Notes: generated by a model not told the origin, from the letters alone. 64,000 nt of DNA from an uncultured Dokdonia sp. (GCF_947496725.1 NZ_CANMDS010000002.1:586345-650344), one strand, 5' to 3'. Numbered from the stretch's first letter, positions 8,658 through 18,062 are shown. Translations and numbers: made by a program.

Positions 8658-10210
8658 AAATAACAGAAGAAGATAAAAAGCAACTGGACCAAAGAGGCAT
8701 TGCACTAGAGCAAGTACAGAGTCAGTTTGAGAGTCTAACCAAAGGAATTCCTTTTGCAGATTTAAGGGATGCCGCCACAGATGGAAATGGAATACTCATC
8801 TTATCTTCAGATCAAGAAAAAGCACTTGTAGAAAAATTTGATCAATCTAGTAGTAACCTCGAGTTATTAAAGTTTACACCAGCCTCTGGTGCGGCAACTA
8901 GAATGTTTAAATTTCTCTTTCAGTTTTATGATGATTACAATCCCGTAGAGGGTTCAATAAATGCTTACATTAATAAGAAAGGAGTTCCAGAACTACGCTT
9001 ATTTTTTGTGGGATTAGATAGCTTCCCTTTTTATAAAAAGGTGCGTAAGCGCATTAAGAAGAGATACAGTGATGGAGAATCACTAGATATAGATGTAAAT
9101 AGACTGCGGTTTATAAAAATATTGCTCAATGAAGATGAGCTTAATTTTGGAAACAAACCTAAAGGCTTATTCCCATTCCACAGGTATAAAAAAAATATTG
9201 CTACAGCTTTTGAGGAACACCTATTTGAAGGCGCATCTTATGCGGCAAAAGATGGAGTAGCGCGTTTGCACTTTACAATCTCTGAGGCACATTTAGAACG
9301 TTTTCAAAAACAGTTTGAAAAACGTAAAGACTACGTACAAGAAAAAACTGCCACTTCTTTTGACATTTCATACTCATTTCAATCTCCAGCTACAGATACT
9401 GTTGCACTAGCAAGTAATGGAGAATTGCTTAGGGATAAAGAAGGACAACTAGTTTTTAGACCTGGTGGTCACGGAGCACTTATAAACAACCTTAATGAGC
9501 AAGATGCAGATGTTATTTTTATAAAAAACATAGATAACGTAGTGGTAAGCAAGTATCGTAAGAAGGTTGCTCAATGTAAAAAGATGCTAGCAGGTAAGTT
9601 GCTTGAAATACAAGAACAATCTTTTGCCTACTTGCATAAACTAGATGATGCCGAAGCTATAAATGAGCAAGTTATTTTAGAGATTGCTACATTTCTACAA
9701 AATGATCTTTTTATAAAGGTTGCATCAGATTTTGAGCGATACTCGCCTAGCTATCAAGTGGAGTACTTGAGAGAGCTTCTAGACAGGCCACTACGCGTTT
9801 GTGGTATGGTAAAAAATGAAGGAGAGCCAGGTGGAGGTCCGTTTTGGGTTCGTCACGAAAATGGGAAGGAATGTCTCCAGATTGTAGAGAGTGTACAAAT
9901 CAACCCTGGTGATAACGCACAGCAGCAAATTGTTACAAATGCTACTCACTTCAACCCAGTAGATATTGTTTGCGGAGTAAAAAATTACAAAGGTGAGAAA
10001 TATGACCTTCTCAAATTTGTAGACTATAAAGCCGGATTCATAGCTTCAAAAAGTTACGAGGGACAGAAAATAAAAGCACTTGAGCACCCCGGTCTTTGGA
10101 ACGGAGGAATGGCACACTGGAATACCATCTTTATTGAAGTACCGCTCTTAACGTTCAATCCTGTAAAAACGGTAAATGATCTCCTTAAACCAGCTCATCA
10201 GGTTAGGTGA
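8654..10210 (+). CDS. DUF4301 family protein
   Basis: A 518-aa soluble protein matching my memory of DUF4301: FTPASGAATRMFK near residue 80, RPGGHGALINNLN near residue 275, GMVKNEGEPGGGPFWV near residue 390 and a conserved end with LEHPGLWNGGMAHWNT. The GGxxTR and GGHGAL motifs are reminiscent of nucleotide-sugar pyrophosphorylases, but I cannot assign a reaction. The start codon is TTG, placed in a TTGA overlap with the stop of the kinase gene, so translation is probably coupled. Last gene of the vitamin cluster. Confidence 0.8.
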   Translation: MKITEEDKKQLDQRGIALEQVQSQFESLTKGIPFADLRDAATDGNGILILSSDQEKALVEKFDQSSSNLELLKFTPASGAATRMFKFLFQFYDDYNPVEGSINAYINKKGVPELRLFFVGLDSFPFYKKVRKRIKKRYSDGESLDIDVNRLRFIKILLNEDELNFGNKPKGLFPFHRYKKNIATAFEEHLFEGASYAAKDGVARLHFTISEAHLERFQKQFEKRKDYVQEKTATSFDISYSFQSPATDTVALASNGELLRDKEGQLVFRPGGHGALINNLNEQDADVIFIKNIDNVVVSKYRKKVAQCKKMLAGKLLEIQEQSFAYLHKLDDAEAINEQVILEIATFLQNDLFIKVASDFERYSPSYQVEYLRELLDRPLRVCGMVKNEGEPGGGPFWVRHENGKECLQIVESVQINPGDNAQQQIVTNATHFNPVDIVCGVKNYKGEKYDLLKFVDYKAGFIASKSYEGQKIKALEHPGLWNGGMAHWNTIFIEVPLLTFNPVKTVNDLLKPAHQVR

Positions 10211-10224
10211 AATGTTTTTTATTA

Positions 10225-10240
10225 CGCTTTCGCGAAAGCG
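10225..10240. repeat. Palindrome CGCTTTCGCGAAAGCG, perfect copy
   Basis: 15 bases after the DUF4301 stop. No T-tract follows, so it is not a classical terminator. Confidence 0.95.
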
Positions 10241-10283
10241 AACCACTCAATCTTAATGCTAATGTTGTATAATGAGGTTAAAA

Positions 10284-10327
10284 TTTGTTTAATCTTTTTA
10301 ACAAAACAATAAACAATAGTATCTTTA
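10284..10327 (+). promoter_or_regulatory. Putative promoter and operator of the photolyase operon
   Basis: An inverted repeat TTTGTTTAA - 5 nt - TTAACAAA (10284-10305) is followed by AACAA repeats and TATCTTTA (10320-10327), one base from the Bacteroidetes -7 box, 15 bases before the ATG. The inverted repeat sits where a regulator could block the -33 region. Light-responsive MerR-type regulators (CarH/LitR) are known to control photolyase genes elsewhere; linking this site to one is inference. Confidence 0.45.
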
Positions 10328-10342
10328 TTCTAAAATTAGGAT

Positions 10343-11641
10343 ATGGATACCGCATTGGTATGGTTTAGAAATAATCTTAGAGTTCAAGATAACGCGTCAC
10401 TTACGGCGGCTATTGCTACTGGTAAAAGAGTTGTCGGTGTTTATTATTTTGATCCTCGTCATTATGAGGAGGGTGATTTTGGTTTTAAAAAGACCGAAAA
10501 ATATAGAGCTAAGTTTTTTATTGAAACAATAGAAAATCTAAAAGCAAATCTAGACAAGCTCAATATCACCTTGCTAGTTTATAACCACAAGCCCGAAGAG
10601 CATATAACCTCTGTAGTTAAAAGTTATAAAGTAACTAGCCTGCATTCTCAAAAAGAGTGGACGGCAGAAGAGGTTAAAGTTACAAACGCTGTAGAGCGCG
10701 CAATACCTGAAGTAAGTCACGAGCTGGTGTATGATCAGTTTCTATTTCACCCAGATGATATTCCCTTCAATACCATAACAGAGGTTCCTAAAATTTTTAC
10801 ACAGTTTAGAAAAAAGTGCGAGAAAGAAAGTAATGTGAGACCTATCTTCAAAGAGCTTACGGAACTACCGCAAGAAAATATCTTAACTACCGTAACTCCT
10901 ATACCTACACTAGAAGACTTAAGATTAGACACCTTTGTAAAAGATCACCGCACAGCATTCCCTTGGGAAGGTGGAGAAGATGCTGCTTGGGCTCGTCTTA
11001 ATGACTATTTCTGGACCACACAAAAGCTTGCATACTACAAGAAAACCCGTAACGGTCTCATAGGTGAAGGTTATAGCTCTAAGCTCTCAGCCTGGCTTGC
11101 AAATGGCTCCATATCTACAAGGCAGATTTATTGGGAGGTAAAAAGATTTGAAAAAGAAGTCAAAAAAAATCAAGACACCTACTGGCTCATATTTGAGCTT
11201 ATATGGAGAGATTATTTTAAGTACGTCTCTCTTAAACACGGTGATAACATTTTTAAAATAGGAGGTATTCTCAATAAAGAATACGACTGGAAGCATAACA
11301 ATAAAGCCCAACGCGAGTGGATTAATGGGAATACAAAATATGATTTTGTAAATGCAAATATGATTGAGCTCAAAGAAACTGGCTGGATGTCTAACCGCGG
11401 TCGTCAAAATGTTGCTAGCTTTTGGGCAAAAGAACAAGAGCAAGACTGGCGTGTAGGCGCAGCATATTTTGAAAGTATACTCATAGATTATGATGTACAC
11501 AGCAACTGGGGTAACTGGATGTATAATGCTGGGGTAGGTAACGACCCTCGTGACCGTAAATTTAACATCAAGAGGCAGCAAGATATGTATGATGGAAGCG
11601 GGAAATATGTCAGACTATGGACGCAGGAAGAACTTTTTTAA
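10343..11641 (+). CDS. DASH-family cryptochrome
   Basis: A 432-aa photolyase/cryptochrome protein. An N-terminal antenna domain (LVWFRNNLRVQDN) is followed by the FAD-binding helical domain with GEGYSSKLSAWLANGSIS, a DASH-type IWRDYFKYVSLKHG segment, WMSNRGRQNVASF and DWRVGAAYFE, then NWGNWMYNAGVGNDPRDRKFN. DASH cryptochromes bind FAD and usually a folate antenna, and repair cyclobutane dimers mainly in single-stranded DNA. First gene of a four-gene operon: the next ATG follows its stop directly. Confidence 0.92.
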   Translation: MDTALVWFRNNLRVQDNASLTAAIATGKRVVGVYYFDPRHYEEGDFGFKKTEKYRAKFFIETIENLKANLDKLNITLLVYNHKPEEHITSVVKSYKVTSLHSQKEWTAEEVKVTNAVERAIPEVSHELVYDQFLFHPDDIPFNTITEVPKIFTQFRKKCEKESNVRPIFKELTELPQENILTTVTPIPTLEDLRLDTFVKDHRTAFPWEGGEDAAWARLNDYFWTTQKLAYYKKTRNGLIGEGYSSKLSAWLANGSISTRQIYWEVKRFEKEVKKNQDTYWLIFELIWRDYFKYVSLKHGDNIFKIGGILNKEYDWKHNNKAQREWINGNTKYDFVNANMIELKETGWMSNRGRQNVASFWAKEQEQDWRVGAAYFESILIDYDVHSNWGNWMYNAGVGNDPRDRKFNIKRQQDMYDGSGKYVRLWTQEELF

Positions 11642-13177
11642 ATGAAAAAATTACGACTTATACTAGGTGACCAGCTCAATCATAAACACTCTTGGTATCA
11701 AGAGCAGGACGATGAGGTGGTGTACTTTATGGCAGAAATGCGCCAAGAAACAGACTATGTAAAACATCATATTCAAAAGGTGGTTGCCTTTTTTATGGCT
11801 ATGCGCGAGTTTGCAAGCTGGCTACAAGAGCGAGGTCATAAGATCGTTTATTACCAGCTAGATGATGCTCGTAACACACAAAGTCTTACAGAAAATCTTG
11901 AACAGCTTATAGCCCAGTATGATATTGAGCAGTTTGAGTATCAGTTACCAGACGAGTATAGACTGGATGAGTTATTAGTACGCTTTCGCGAAAGCGTAAA
12001 CATTCCCGTACAATCTTGCGACACAGAGCATTTTATGAGTTCGCGCACAGATTTGCAAGAGTTCTTTAAAGGGAAGAAGCAATTTACAATGGAATACTTC
12101 TACCGTATGATGCGCAAGAGGTATGACATTATGATGATAAATGACAAAGATCCAGAAGGCGGAAAGTGGAATTTTGACCACAGTAACCGCAATAAGTGGA
12201 AGGGTGAGACCCTCATCCCACACGAGCGTGGTTTTAGAAAAGATGCACGAGAGATTGTTGAGCTACTAGAAAAAGAAGGAGTAAAAACCATAGGCCGCGT
12301 TACCGAAAAACACTTTAACTGGCCCACTAGTAGAGCAGATGGACTTTCTGTGTTGAGATATTTTTGTGAGAACCTGTTGGTGCATTTTGGCGATTATCAG
12401 GACGCTATGGATCCAGACCAAGCATATCTGTATCATAGTAGATTGAGCTTTGCGATGAATAGTAAACTCCTAGATCCTCAAGAAGTAATTGAAACGGTTA
12501 TAGACTACCGGAGAGACCATAGCGATGATATTTCTATAAGTCAGGTAGAGGGATTTGTAAGACAGATATTAGGCTGGAGAGAGTATATGAGAGGAATGTA
12601 CTGGATGCAAATGCCAGAATTTGCTACCGTAAACACGCTAGAAAATACTAATGATTTACCAGATTTTTACTGGACGGGTAAAACTAAGATGAACTGCTTG
12701 AGCTGCAGTATAAATAATAGTCTTGATAATGCCTATGCACACCACATACAGCGACTTATGGTGACTGGTAATTATGCACTGCTTACAATGTGTGATCCAT
12801 CACAGGTAGATGAGTGGTATTTGGGTATTTACATAGATGCAATAGAGTGGGTAGAAATTACAAACACAAGAGGAATGTCACAATGGGCAGATGGCGGAAA
12901 GATTGCTACAAAACCCTATGTGTCAAGCGGTAGTTATATTAATAAAATGTCTAATTATTGTAAGAGTTGTCATTACAAAGTGAGTAAGAAAACAGGAGAA
13001 GATGCCTGCCCTTTCAACGCTTTGTATTGGAATTTCTTAAGTGAGAAGCGTGCACATTTTGAAAACAATAATAGAATGAATATGATGCTAAGCCTTCTTA
13101 ATAAAATGGATAAGAAGACCTTGCAAGCACACCAAGAACGAGCGCAAGATATTATAGAGCATCCAGAGAATTATTGA
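11642..13177 (+). CDS. Iron-sulfur photolyase (PhrB / FeS-BCP type)
   Basis: A 511-aa photolyase-related protein ([13 protein letters not shown] start). The pattern NCLSC near residue 350 and CKSC-x12-C near residues 440-456 provides the cysteines that hold a [4Fe-4S] cluster in bacterial (6-4) photolyases such as PhrB. The FAD-domain segment [20 protein letters not shown] is typical. Predicted to repair (6-4) photoproducts. It starts immediately after the DASH gene and ends in a TTGA overlap with the third photolyase gene. The palindrome at 11981 writes RFRES in the antenna domain. Confidence 0.92.
   Translation: MKKLRLILGDQLNHKHSWYQEQDDEVVYFMAEMRQETDYVKHHIQKVVAFFMAMREFASWLQERGHKIVYYQLDDARNTQSLTENLEQLIAQYDIEQFEYQLPDEYRLDELLVRFRESVNIPVQSCDTEHFMSSRTDLQEFFKGKKQFTMEYFYRMMRKRYDIMMINDKDPEGGKWNFDHSNRNKWKGETLIPHERGFRKDAREIVELLEKEGVKTIGRVTEKHFNWPTSRADGLSVLRYFCENLLVHFGDYQDAMDPDQAYLYHSRLSFAMNSKLLDPQEVIETVIDYRRDHSDDISISQVEGFVRQILGWREYMRGMYWMQMPEFATVNTLENTNDLPDFYWTGKTKMNCLSCSINNSLDNAYAHHIQRLMVTGNYALLTMCDPSQVDEWYLGIYIDAIEWVEITNTRGMSQWADGGKIATKPYVSSGSYINKMSNYCKSCHYKVSKKTGEDACPFNALYWNFLSEKRAHFENNNRMNMMLSLLNKMDKKTLQAHQERAQDIIEHPENY
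11981..11996. repeat. Palindrome CGCTTTCGCGAAAGCG, perfect copy
   Basis: Inside the FeS photolyase gene, read as RFRES. Confidence 0.95.
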
Positions 13178-14658
13178 GTAATAGTAAACCACATATCACC
13201 GTACACTGGTTTAAAAGAGACCTAAGATTACAAGATAACGAAAACTTGTGGCAGGCACTTCAACATAGTGAACCTGTAATATTGCTATATATCTTTGAAC
13301 CTTCTTTACTAAATGATGAGCATTATAGTGAGCGACATTTTAATTTTATAAAAGAATCACTTCAGGATTTACAAAACAGGTTAGAAAATTATGGCAGCAA
13401 GATACTTGTTGTTCAAGATGAAGTGATACCCGTGTTTAAAAAATTACAGCAGCATTACACTATAAAGCGGGTTTATTCTCACGTTGAAACTGGGATTCGA
13501 AAAACTTATGATAGAGATATTGCATTTAAGGTCTACCAGCAGTCTCAAGACATACGATGGATACAATTTATAAATAATGGAGTAAGGCGCAGTTTAAGCA
13601 ACAGAGTAGGCTGGGTACAAGGTTGGGAATGGTGGATGAGTGAGCCACAACGCATTTTTGTGCCGCAATGCGGAGACCTTGTTACAAAGAAAGAAATAGG
13701 GGTTCTTGAGCAGTATTTTGAGTGCATCTCTTTACAAACACCAAGAGATACAGTATTTCAAAAAGGAGGCACTACAATGGGACTGCGTTATTATGATAGC
13801 TTTTTGAAGGACAGAATCAAAAATTATAACGCTCATATCTCAAAACCCTTGCTAGCTAGAAAGAGTTGTAGTCGCTTGTCTCCATATATAGCTTGGGGTA
13901 ATCTGTCGGTGCGCGAGGTATGGCAGCGAGCAAAAAAGTTGCGACAAGACTCACCTTATAAAAGACAGATAGATGGTTTTACCTCGCGCCTTAGGTGGTC
14001 TGCCCATTTTATACAGAAGTTTGAGATGGAAGATACAATGGAGTTTGTAAGTGTAAATAGAGGCTTCCATAGCTTAAAGAAGAAGTCTAACCCAGTCTAT
14101 GCAAAGGCTTGGCAAGAGGGTAAAACGGGTTACCCGCTAGTAGATGCCTGTATGCGATGCCTTGTAGAAACGGGTTATCTCAATTTTAGAATGAGAGCGC
14201 TTACGTTGTCATTTTTTACACACAACTTGTGGCAACCCTGGCAAGATGCCTCAGCATTTCTTGCGAGGCAATTTTTAGATTTTGAGCCAGGTATACACTA
14301 CCCGCAAATACAAATGCAAGCTGGGGAAACCGGTATTAATATGTTGCGTATTTATAACCCTGTAAAAAACAGTTATGAACACGACCCAGAAGGAGAGTTT
14401 ATAAAAAAGTGGATTCCAGAACTACGCGATGTACCGCTGTCATACATACACGAACCGTGGACGATGAGCCTCCTCGAGCAGCAGTTTTGTAATACAACCA
14501 TAGGTAAGGACTACCCGCAACCTATTGTAAATATAAAAGAGACCCAAAAATATGCTACAGATACAATGTGGAAATACAAAGAGCGTCCCGCTGTAAAGCA
14601 AGATGCTGTGCGCATTTTAAAACGACATACCTTAGTAGATAGACAGGTATGGGATTAA
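13174..14658 (+). CDS. Cryptochrome/deoxyribodipyrimidine photolyase family protein
   Basis: A 494-aa photolyase homologue. N-terminal [13 protein letters not shown] antenna domain, FAD domain with [59 protein letters not shown] and [13 protein letters not shown]. It differs clearly from the two upstream members and may be a cyclobutane-dimer photolyase or a cryptochrome. The TTG start overlaps the preceding stop (TTGA), implying coupling. Confidence 0.88.
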   Translation: MSNSKPHITVHWFKRDLRLQDNENLWQALQHSEPVILLYIFEPSLLNDEHYSERHFNFIKESLQDLQNRLENYGSKILVVQDEVIPVFKKLQQHYTIKRVYSHVETGIRKTYDRDIAFKVYQQSQDIRWIQFINNGVRRSLSNRVGWVQGWEWWMSEPQRIFVPQCGDLVTKKEIGVLEQYFECISLQTPRDTVFQKGGTTMGLRYYDSFLKDRIKNYNAHISKPLLARKSCSRLSPYIAWGNLSVREVWQRAKKLRQDSPYKRQIDGFTSRLRWSAHFIQKFEMEDTMEFVSVNRGFHSLKKKSNPVYAKAWQEGKTGYPLVDACMRCLVETGYLNFRMRALTLSFFTHNLWQPWQDASAFLARQFLDFEPGIHYPQIQMQAGETGINMLRIYNPVKNSYEHDPEGEFIKKWIPELRDVPLSYIHEPWTMSLLEQQFCNTTIGKDYPQPIVNIKETQKYATDTMWKYKERPAVKQDAVRILKRHTLVDRQVWD

Positions 14659-14683
14659 TAATAGATTACAAAAAAGAAGAAAT

Positions 14684-14968
14684 ATGAAAGAGTTTACAGA
14701 TAGACAGTTAGATCGTATTATCGAGATGGCCTGGGAAGATCGCACTACTTTTGATGCGATTCAATTTCAGTTTGGGATAAGTGAGCGTGAGGTTATAGAT
14801 ATTATGCGTCGTGAGATGAAGCCTTCTAGTTTTAGAATGTGGCGCGCACGTGTGCAGGGTAGAAGTACAAAGCACGCCGCAAAGCGTAACTATGGAATAG
14901 ATGATGCCCGTTTTAAGTGTAGTAGACAGAAACAGATTACACATAATAAAATATCTAAGAGAAGATAA
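14684..14968 (+). CDS. TIGR03643 family small protein
   Basis: A 94-aa basic protein. FTDRQLDRIIEMAWEDRTTF, FGISEREVIDIMRREMKPSSF and MWRARVQGR make up the TIGR03643 family core, a short helix-turn-helix-like fold often found beside cryptochrome genes. The tail after residue 60 is rich in Lys and Arg and may contact nucleic acid. It begins 25 bases after the third photolyase gene behind a purine-rich stretch and probably closes the operon. Function unknown; a DNA-binding helper for the photolyases is a guess. Confidence 0.8.
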   Translation: MKEFTDRQLDRIIEMAWEDRTTFDAIQFQFGISEREVIDIMRREMKPSSFRMWRARVQGRSTKHAAKRNYGIDDARFKCSRQKQITHNKISKRR

Positions 14969-15045
14969 GTGCAAACCGCAGTAGGTTAAACTGTGAAGAC
15001 GCTGTTAAGCTTTTCGTTTTAAGATATTGTTTAATGATTGAGCAT

Positions 15046-15053
15046 TATCTTTG
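15046..15053 (+). promoter_or_regulatory. -7 box TATCTTTG upstream of DUF2452
   Basis: Matches the Bacteroidetes TAnnTTTG box, with TTG at 15027-15029. The transcript would begin near 15057 and carry the palindrome at 15073 in its leader. Confidence 0.5.
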
Positions 15054-15072
15054 TACAAAAAATGAGTTGTCA

Positions 15073-15088
15073 CGCTTTCGCGAAAGCG
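15073..15088. repeat. Palindrome CGCTTTCGCGAAAGCG, perfect copy
   Basis: In the putative 5' leader of the DUF2452 gene, 37 bases before its ATG. Confidence 0.95.
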
Positions 15089-15125
15089 TACTTATAACTC
15101 CGCTCACCAAGCACGATAATTTAAG

Positions 15126-15548
15126 ATGACAAAGAAAAAACCAGATCAGGTTGTATATAATGAAGAAAAAGGGAAGTATGATGCTGCCTTAACTCCATAT
15201 GCTACAAACCTAGGTGCTCCAGCCATAGTAACAGATGATGTTACTACCTGGAAAAACTCAAATATAAGTAAGGTTAACCATCAATTTAAGACAGAGTATC
15301 AAGAGCTTAAAGCGCAGTATGATAAAATGATGGAGCAGTTTGAGTATAATAACCTTATATACTCTGCAAAGTTTTCTTTTGAGCCTATAGTAGGCGCCGT
15401 TTATCATTTATACAAGAGAGGAGGAGGTGAGCCTTTTTTATCACTCATCTCGCCAGAGGAATGTAACTGGGACTTTGTAGGCACTTTTGAGCTTAAAGCA
15501 GATAAAATTTGGAACCGCATAGACACACCTATAGATGAAGAAGAATAA
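15126..15548 (+). CDS. DUF2452 domain-containing protein
   Basis: A 140-aa acidic soluble protein. YNEEKGKYDAALTPYATNLGAPAI, VNHQFKTEYQELKAQYD and EPIVGAVYHLY are typical of DUF2452, which often annotates as a GTP-binding-related protein without experimental proof. No signal peptide, no nucleotide-binding motif visible. Its last 14 bases overlap the msrA start, so the two are probably cotranslated. Confidence 0.8.
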   Translation: MTKKKPDQVVYNEEKGKYDAALTPYATNLGAPAIVTDDVTTWKNSNISKVNHQFKTEYQELKAQYDKMMEQFEYNNLIYSAKFSFEPIVGAVYHLYKRGGGEPFLSLISPEECNWDFVGTFELKADKIWNRIDTPIDEEE

Positions 15549-16077
15549 CTTACAACAAGCAACCGTAGGAGGTGGCTGTTTCTGGTGTACAGAGGCGGTA
15601 GTACAACGTCTCAAAGGAGTTACAAATGTAGTTTCTGGTTATGCTGGAGGGACCGTGCCCGGTCACCCTACATATAGAGAGATTTGCTCTGGTCTTACGG
15701 GTCACGCAGAGGTGATACAATTTGATTATGACCCTACTGTGATTACTTATGCAGAGATTCTTACAGTCTTTATGACTACGCACGACCCTACTACTTTAAA
15801 CAGGCAGGGGGCAGACCGAGGTACACAATATAGATCTGTAATTTTTTATCACAATGAAGAGCAAAAAGAACAAGCCGAGCAAGTGATAAAAGTTGTACAA
15901 GAGTATTATGAAGACCCTATAGTTACAGAGGTGTCTGAGTTACCTACGTTTTATGAGGCTACGCAAGAGCATCACGATTACTACAACGAAAACAGATTAC
16001 AAGGCTACTGTAGAGTCGTGATTGATCCCAAAATTGCTAAACTTAAAAAGTACTACGAGCATTTACTAGCCTCATAG
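15535..16077 (+). CDS. msrA: Peptide-methionine (S)-S-oxide reductase MsrA
   Basis: A 180-aa enzyme reducing methionine-S-sulfoxide in proteins and free methionine. Signature GGGCFWC (catalytic Cys15), GHAEV, and a late Cys in LQGYCRVVI that can act in thioredoxin recycling. No signal peptide, so cytoplasmic. The start overlaps DUF2452 by 14 bases. Thioredoxin for recycling is encoded at 22974-23291. Confidence 0.96.
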   Translation: MKKNNLQQATVGGGCFWCTEAVVQRLKGVTNVVSGYAGGTVPGHPTYREICSGLTGHAEVIQFDYDPTVITYAEILTVFMTTHDPTTLNRQGADRGTQYRSVIFYHNEEQKEQAEQVIKVVQEYYEDPIVTEVSELPTFYEATQEHHDYYNENRLQGYCRVVIDPKIAKLKKYYEHLLAS

Positions 16078-16110
16078 AATACTAGTTTTTTTAATATAAA
16101 GTGTTTTTTA

Positions 16111-16126
16111 CGCTTTCGCGAAAGCG
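16111..16126. repeat. Palindrome CGCTTTCGCGAAAGCG, perfect copy
   Basis: Between the convergent msrA and M20 peptidase genes, 3 bases beyond the stop of the latter. Confidence 0.95.
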
Positions 16127-16129
16127 GAC

Positions 16130-17458
16130 TTATCTTCTCTCATTTATGAGTCTGTAAATTAATAGGGCGGTACGTTTAGTAAGCATCTCTATGGTGTTTA
16201 TGTATACCGTTTCATTTGGCGTGTGTGCTCCTGTTCCCATTGTGCCTAAACCGTCAAGACAAGCCACATATTCTGCGACAAAAGAGGTGTCTGCAGCACC
16301 ACGTTTTCCAGGGTCGTATGCAGCCACAGCTGGCCCTCCCATATCGAGGCTTACTTGACTTAATTTTTCTAAAAGCGCATAATTTTGAGGAGTAGGCTGC
16401 ATTGCTGGATAACTATCTTCAAACTCAACTACAGCGCTTGTTTGCGGTAAATTATTTGCAACAATGGCTCTCATTTTATCACGAGCTTCTTCTTTTTGCT
16501 CTTCAGATATAAAGCGTAGGCCACCTTGTACGTATGCAGTTTGTGCTACTACATTTCCTTTGCCAAAGATGCTTCCCTTACTTTGTTTTGCTTCAAGATC
16601 CATTTTTGTGCCTCCCAGCATCATACCAGGATTAAAGGATAGTAACTCTGGACCTCTTACGTCGTTATAAAAACCGTTGAGAATACGTGCAAGTTCAAAA
16701 TTTGCTCCCGCACCTACGCTTTCGCGAAAAATTCCACTTGAGTGTGCTCTCTTTCCTGTAACGGTTACATTCCAGTTTGAAGAACCTCTTCGGGCTACGG
16801 TTGCATTATCAAAACCTGTTGAAGTTTCAAAACCAAGGGCAATATCTGAGCTCTTTGCTGCGTCTATAAGATCCTTACGACTTATAGTGAGCGGTTTTCC
16901 TGTGCTTTCTTCATCTCCAGTAAAGGCTACTGTGATTTGTGCACTGTCTAGCATCCCTGCTTCTCTTAGAGCTTTGAGCGCATAAAGCACCACCACGTTA
17001 CCACCTTTCATATCATTTGCTCCGGGACCTTTTGCTACGGTGTCGTTTATCATTTCAAATTTTTGAAACTCGCTGTCTTCTTCAAAAACGGTATCAAGAT
17101 GACCTATAAGTAGTAGCCGTTTACCTTTTGTGCCCTCTGTGGAGGCAAAGAGGTGTCCTGCACGGTCCATTTCTGTGGGCATATCAATCCACTTTGTGTT
17201 AAAGCCTATGTCTGTAAATGCGCTAGAAAAGCGATTACCTACTTCTTTCACTCCTTTTACATTTAGAGTTCCGCTATTTATGTTTACCACCTCTTCTAGA
17301 AATGCGATACTCTCTGCCGAGTTTTTTTCTACTAGGCTAAGTATGCGTTGTTCCTCCTTTGAGAGATTTGTATTAGTCTGGGCTGTGAGGGTTAACGCTT
17401 TCGCGAAAGCAAAAAAAATAAAAACAGCCGTGTATATAATAGAATTGCGGTTACTCAT
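16130..17458 (-). CDS. Secreted M20/M28-like zinc metallopeptidase (glutamate carboxypeptidase type)
   Basis: A 442-aa protein with a signal peptide whose hydrophobic core contains AFAKA, written by the palindrome at 17396. Zinc and catalytic residues of family M20 are visible: GHLDTVFE (His and Asp), GANDMKGGN (bridging Asp), TGDEESTG (catalytic Glu pair) and TGAHTPNE near the end (His ligand). The dimerisation lid domain lies around residues 230-340. It probably trims peptides or folate/glutamate conjugates in the periplasm or outside. Convergent with msrA. Confidence 0.88.
   Translation of the reverse strand: MSNRNSIIYTAVFIFFAFAKALTLTAQTNTNLSKEEQRILSLVEKNSAESIAFLEEVVNINSGTLNVKGVKEVGNRFSSAFTDIGFNTKWIDMPTEMDRAGHLFASTEGTKGKRLLLIGHLDTVFEEDSEFQKFEMINDTVAKGPGANDMKGGNVVVLYALKALREAGMLDSAQITVAFTGDEESTGKPLTISRKDLIDAAKSSDIALGFETSTGFDNATVARRGSSNWNVTVTGKRAHSSGIFRESVGAGANFELARILNGFYNDVRGPELLSFNPGMMLGGTKMDLEAKQSKGSIFGKGNVVAQTAYVQGGLRFISEEQKEEARDKMRAIVANNLPQTSAVVEFEDSYPAMQPTPQNYALLEKLSQVSLDMGGPAVAAYDPGKRGAADTSFVAEYVACLDGLGTMGTGAHTPNETVYINTIEMLTKRTALLIYRLINERR
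16718..16729. repeat. Partial palindrome copy, left arm and core
   Basis: CGCTTTCGCGAA(A) inside the M20 peptidase gene; the right arm has decayed. Read as FRES on the minus strand. Confidence 0.8.
17396..17410. repeat. Palindrome copy, 15 of 16 bases
   Basis: Encodes AFAKA in the signal peptide of the M20 peptidase. Confidence 0.9.
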
Positions 17459-17735
17459 TGTTTACTATGGATTTATGGGTATGATGTACTTGTTATAAAT
17501 GTAGCAATATGTCGCCAGTTATCCATCAATCTATAAAATTTAATAAATGAGGGTAGGAGTTTTTTTGAGTAGACTGTTTCATAACCAAAGCATTTAATCC
17601 TACTAAATGATAGTTGATACCAAGTGTTGGTATATTGTTTTTATTTAAAACTACCCGACTATGACTTCCCCGAATTCATAATCGGAAACAATAGTTCTCC
17701 TACTAGAAGTGTTGTAAATAGAAACATTTTTGAAG

Positions 17736-17768
17736 AATCCCAAGAAACTTTTGTACTTGGGATTTTTT
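17736..17768 (+). terminator. Rho-independent terminator-like hairpin
   Basis: AATCCCAAG - 11 nt - CTTGGGATT followed by TTTT. No recognised gene lies directly upstream on the plus strand, so the transcript it ends is unknown. Confidence 0.6.
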
Positions 17769-17783
17769 CATTTTGAATAGATA

Positions 17784-17796
17784 CGCTTTCGCGAAA
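17784..17796. repeat. Partial palindrome copy
   Basis: CGCTTTCGCGAAA followed by unrelated bases; intergenic, right arm lost. Confidence 0.8.
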
Positions 17797-17926
17797 TTCA
17801 TAATGTAATCACGTAAAAAGCTGTTTAAAAAGTAGTTGTAGATTTCTTTTGTGGGGGTAGGTTTTTCCTTAAGTTATGAAGGCAAAATAAATCACTAAAA
17901 AAAGTGGAAAAAATGTCAATTTTTTT

Positions 17927-17955
17927 TTGATGATTGTAAAAAAGCTTTATATTTG
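17927..17955 (+). promoter_or_regulatory. Promoter of tRNA-Asn
   Basis: TTG (17927-17929), 18-base spacer, TATATTTG (17948-17955), matching the Bacteroidetes -33/-7 consensus. The tRNA begins 23 bases further on. Confidence 0.75.
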
Positions 17956-17978
17956 CATCCGCTTACAAAAAGTAACAC

Positions 17979-18052
17979 TCCTCAATAGCTCAGTTGGTTA
18001 GAGCATCTGACTGTTAATCAGAGGGTCCTAAGTTCGAGTCTTAGTTGAGGAG
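17979..18052 (+). tRNA. trnN: tRNA-Asn (GTT)
   Basis: Complete cloverleaf: acceptor TCCTCAA/TTGAGGA, D stem GCTC/GAGC, anticodon stem TCTGA/TCAGA with anticodon GTT at 18013-18015, T arm CTAAG-TTCGAGT-CTTAG. The 3' CCA is not encoded. A strong promoter precedes it and a terminator follows at 18063. Confidence 0.97.
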
Positions 18053-18062
18053 CTAGTAAGTA

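Larger units (their letters stand above)
17459..17947. other. Intergenic region before tRNA-Asn
   Basis: About 490 bases without a convincing gene. It holds one terminator-like hairpin (17736-17768), one partial palindrome (17784) and the tRNA promoter at its right end. A short open frame running into the hairpin has no credible start or family resemblance. Confidence 0.5.

Noticed and set aside
10225..10240. Palindromes as ordinary terminators
   Set aside because: No T-tract follows most copies, several lie within genes or leaders, and real terminators stand beside some of them.
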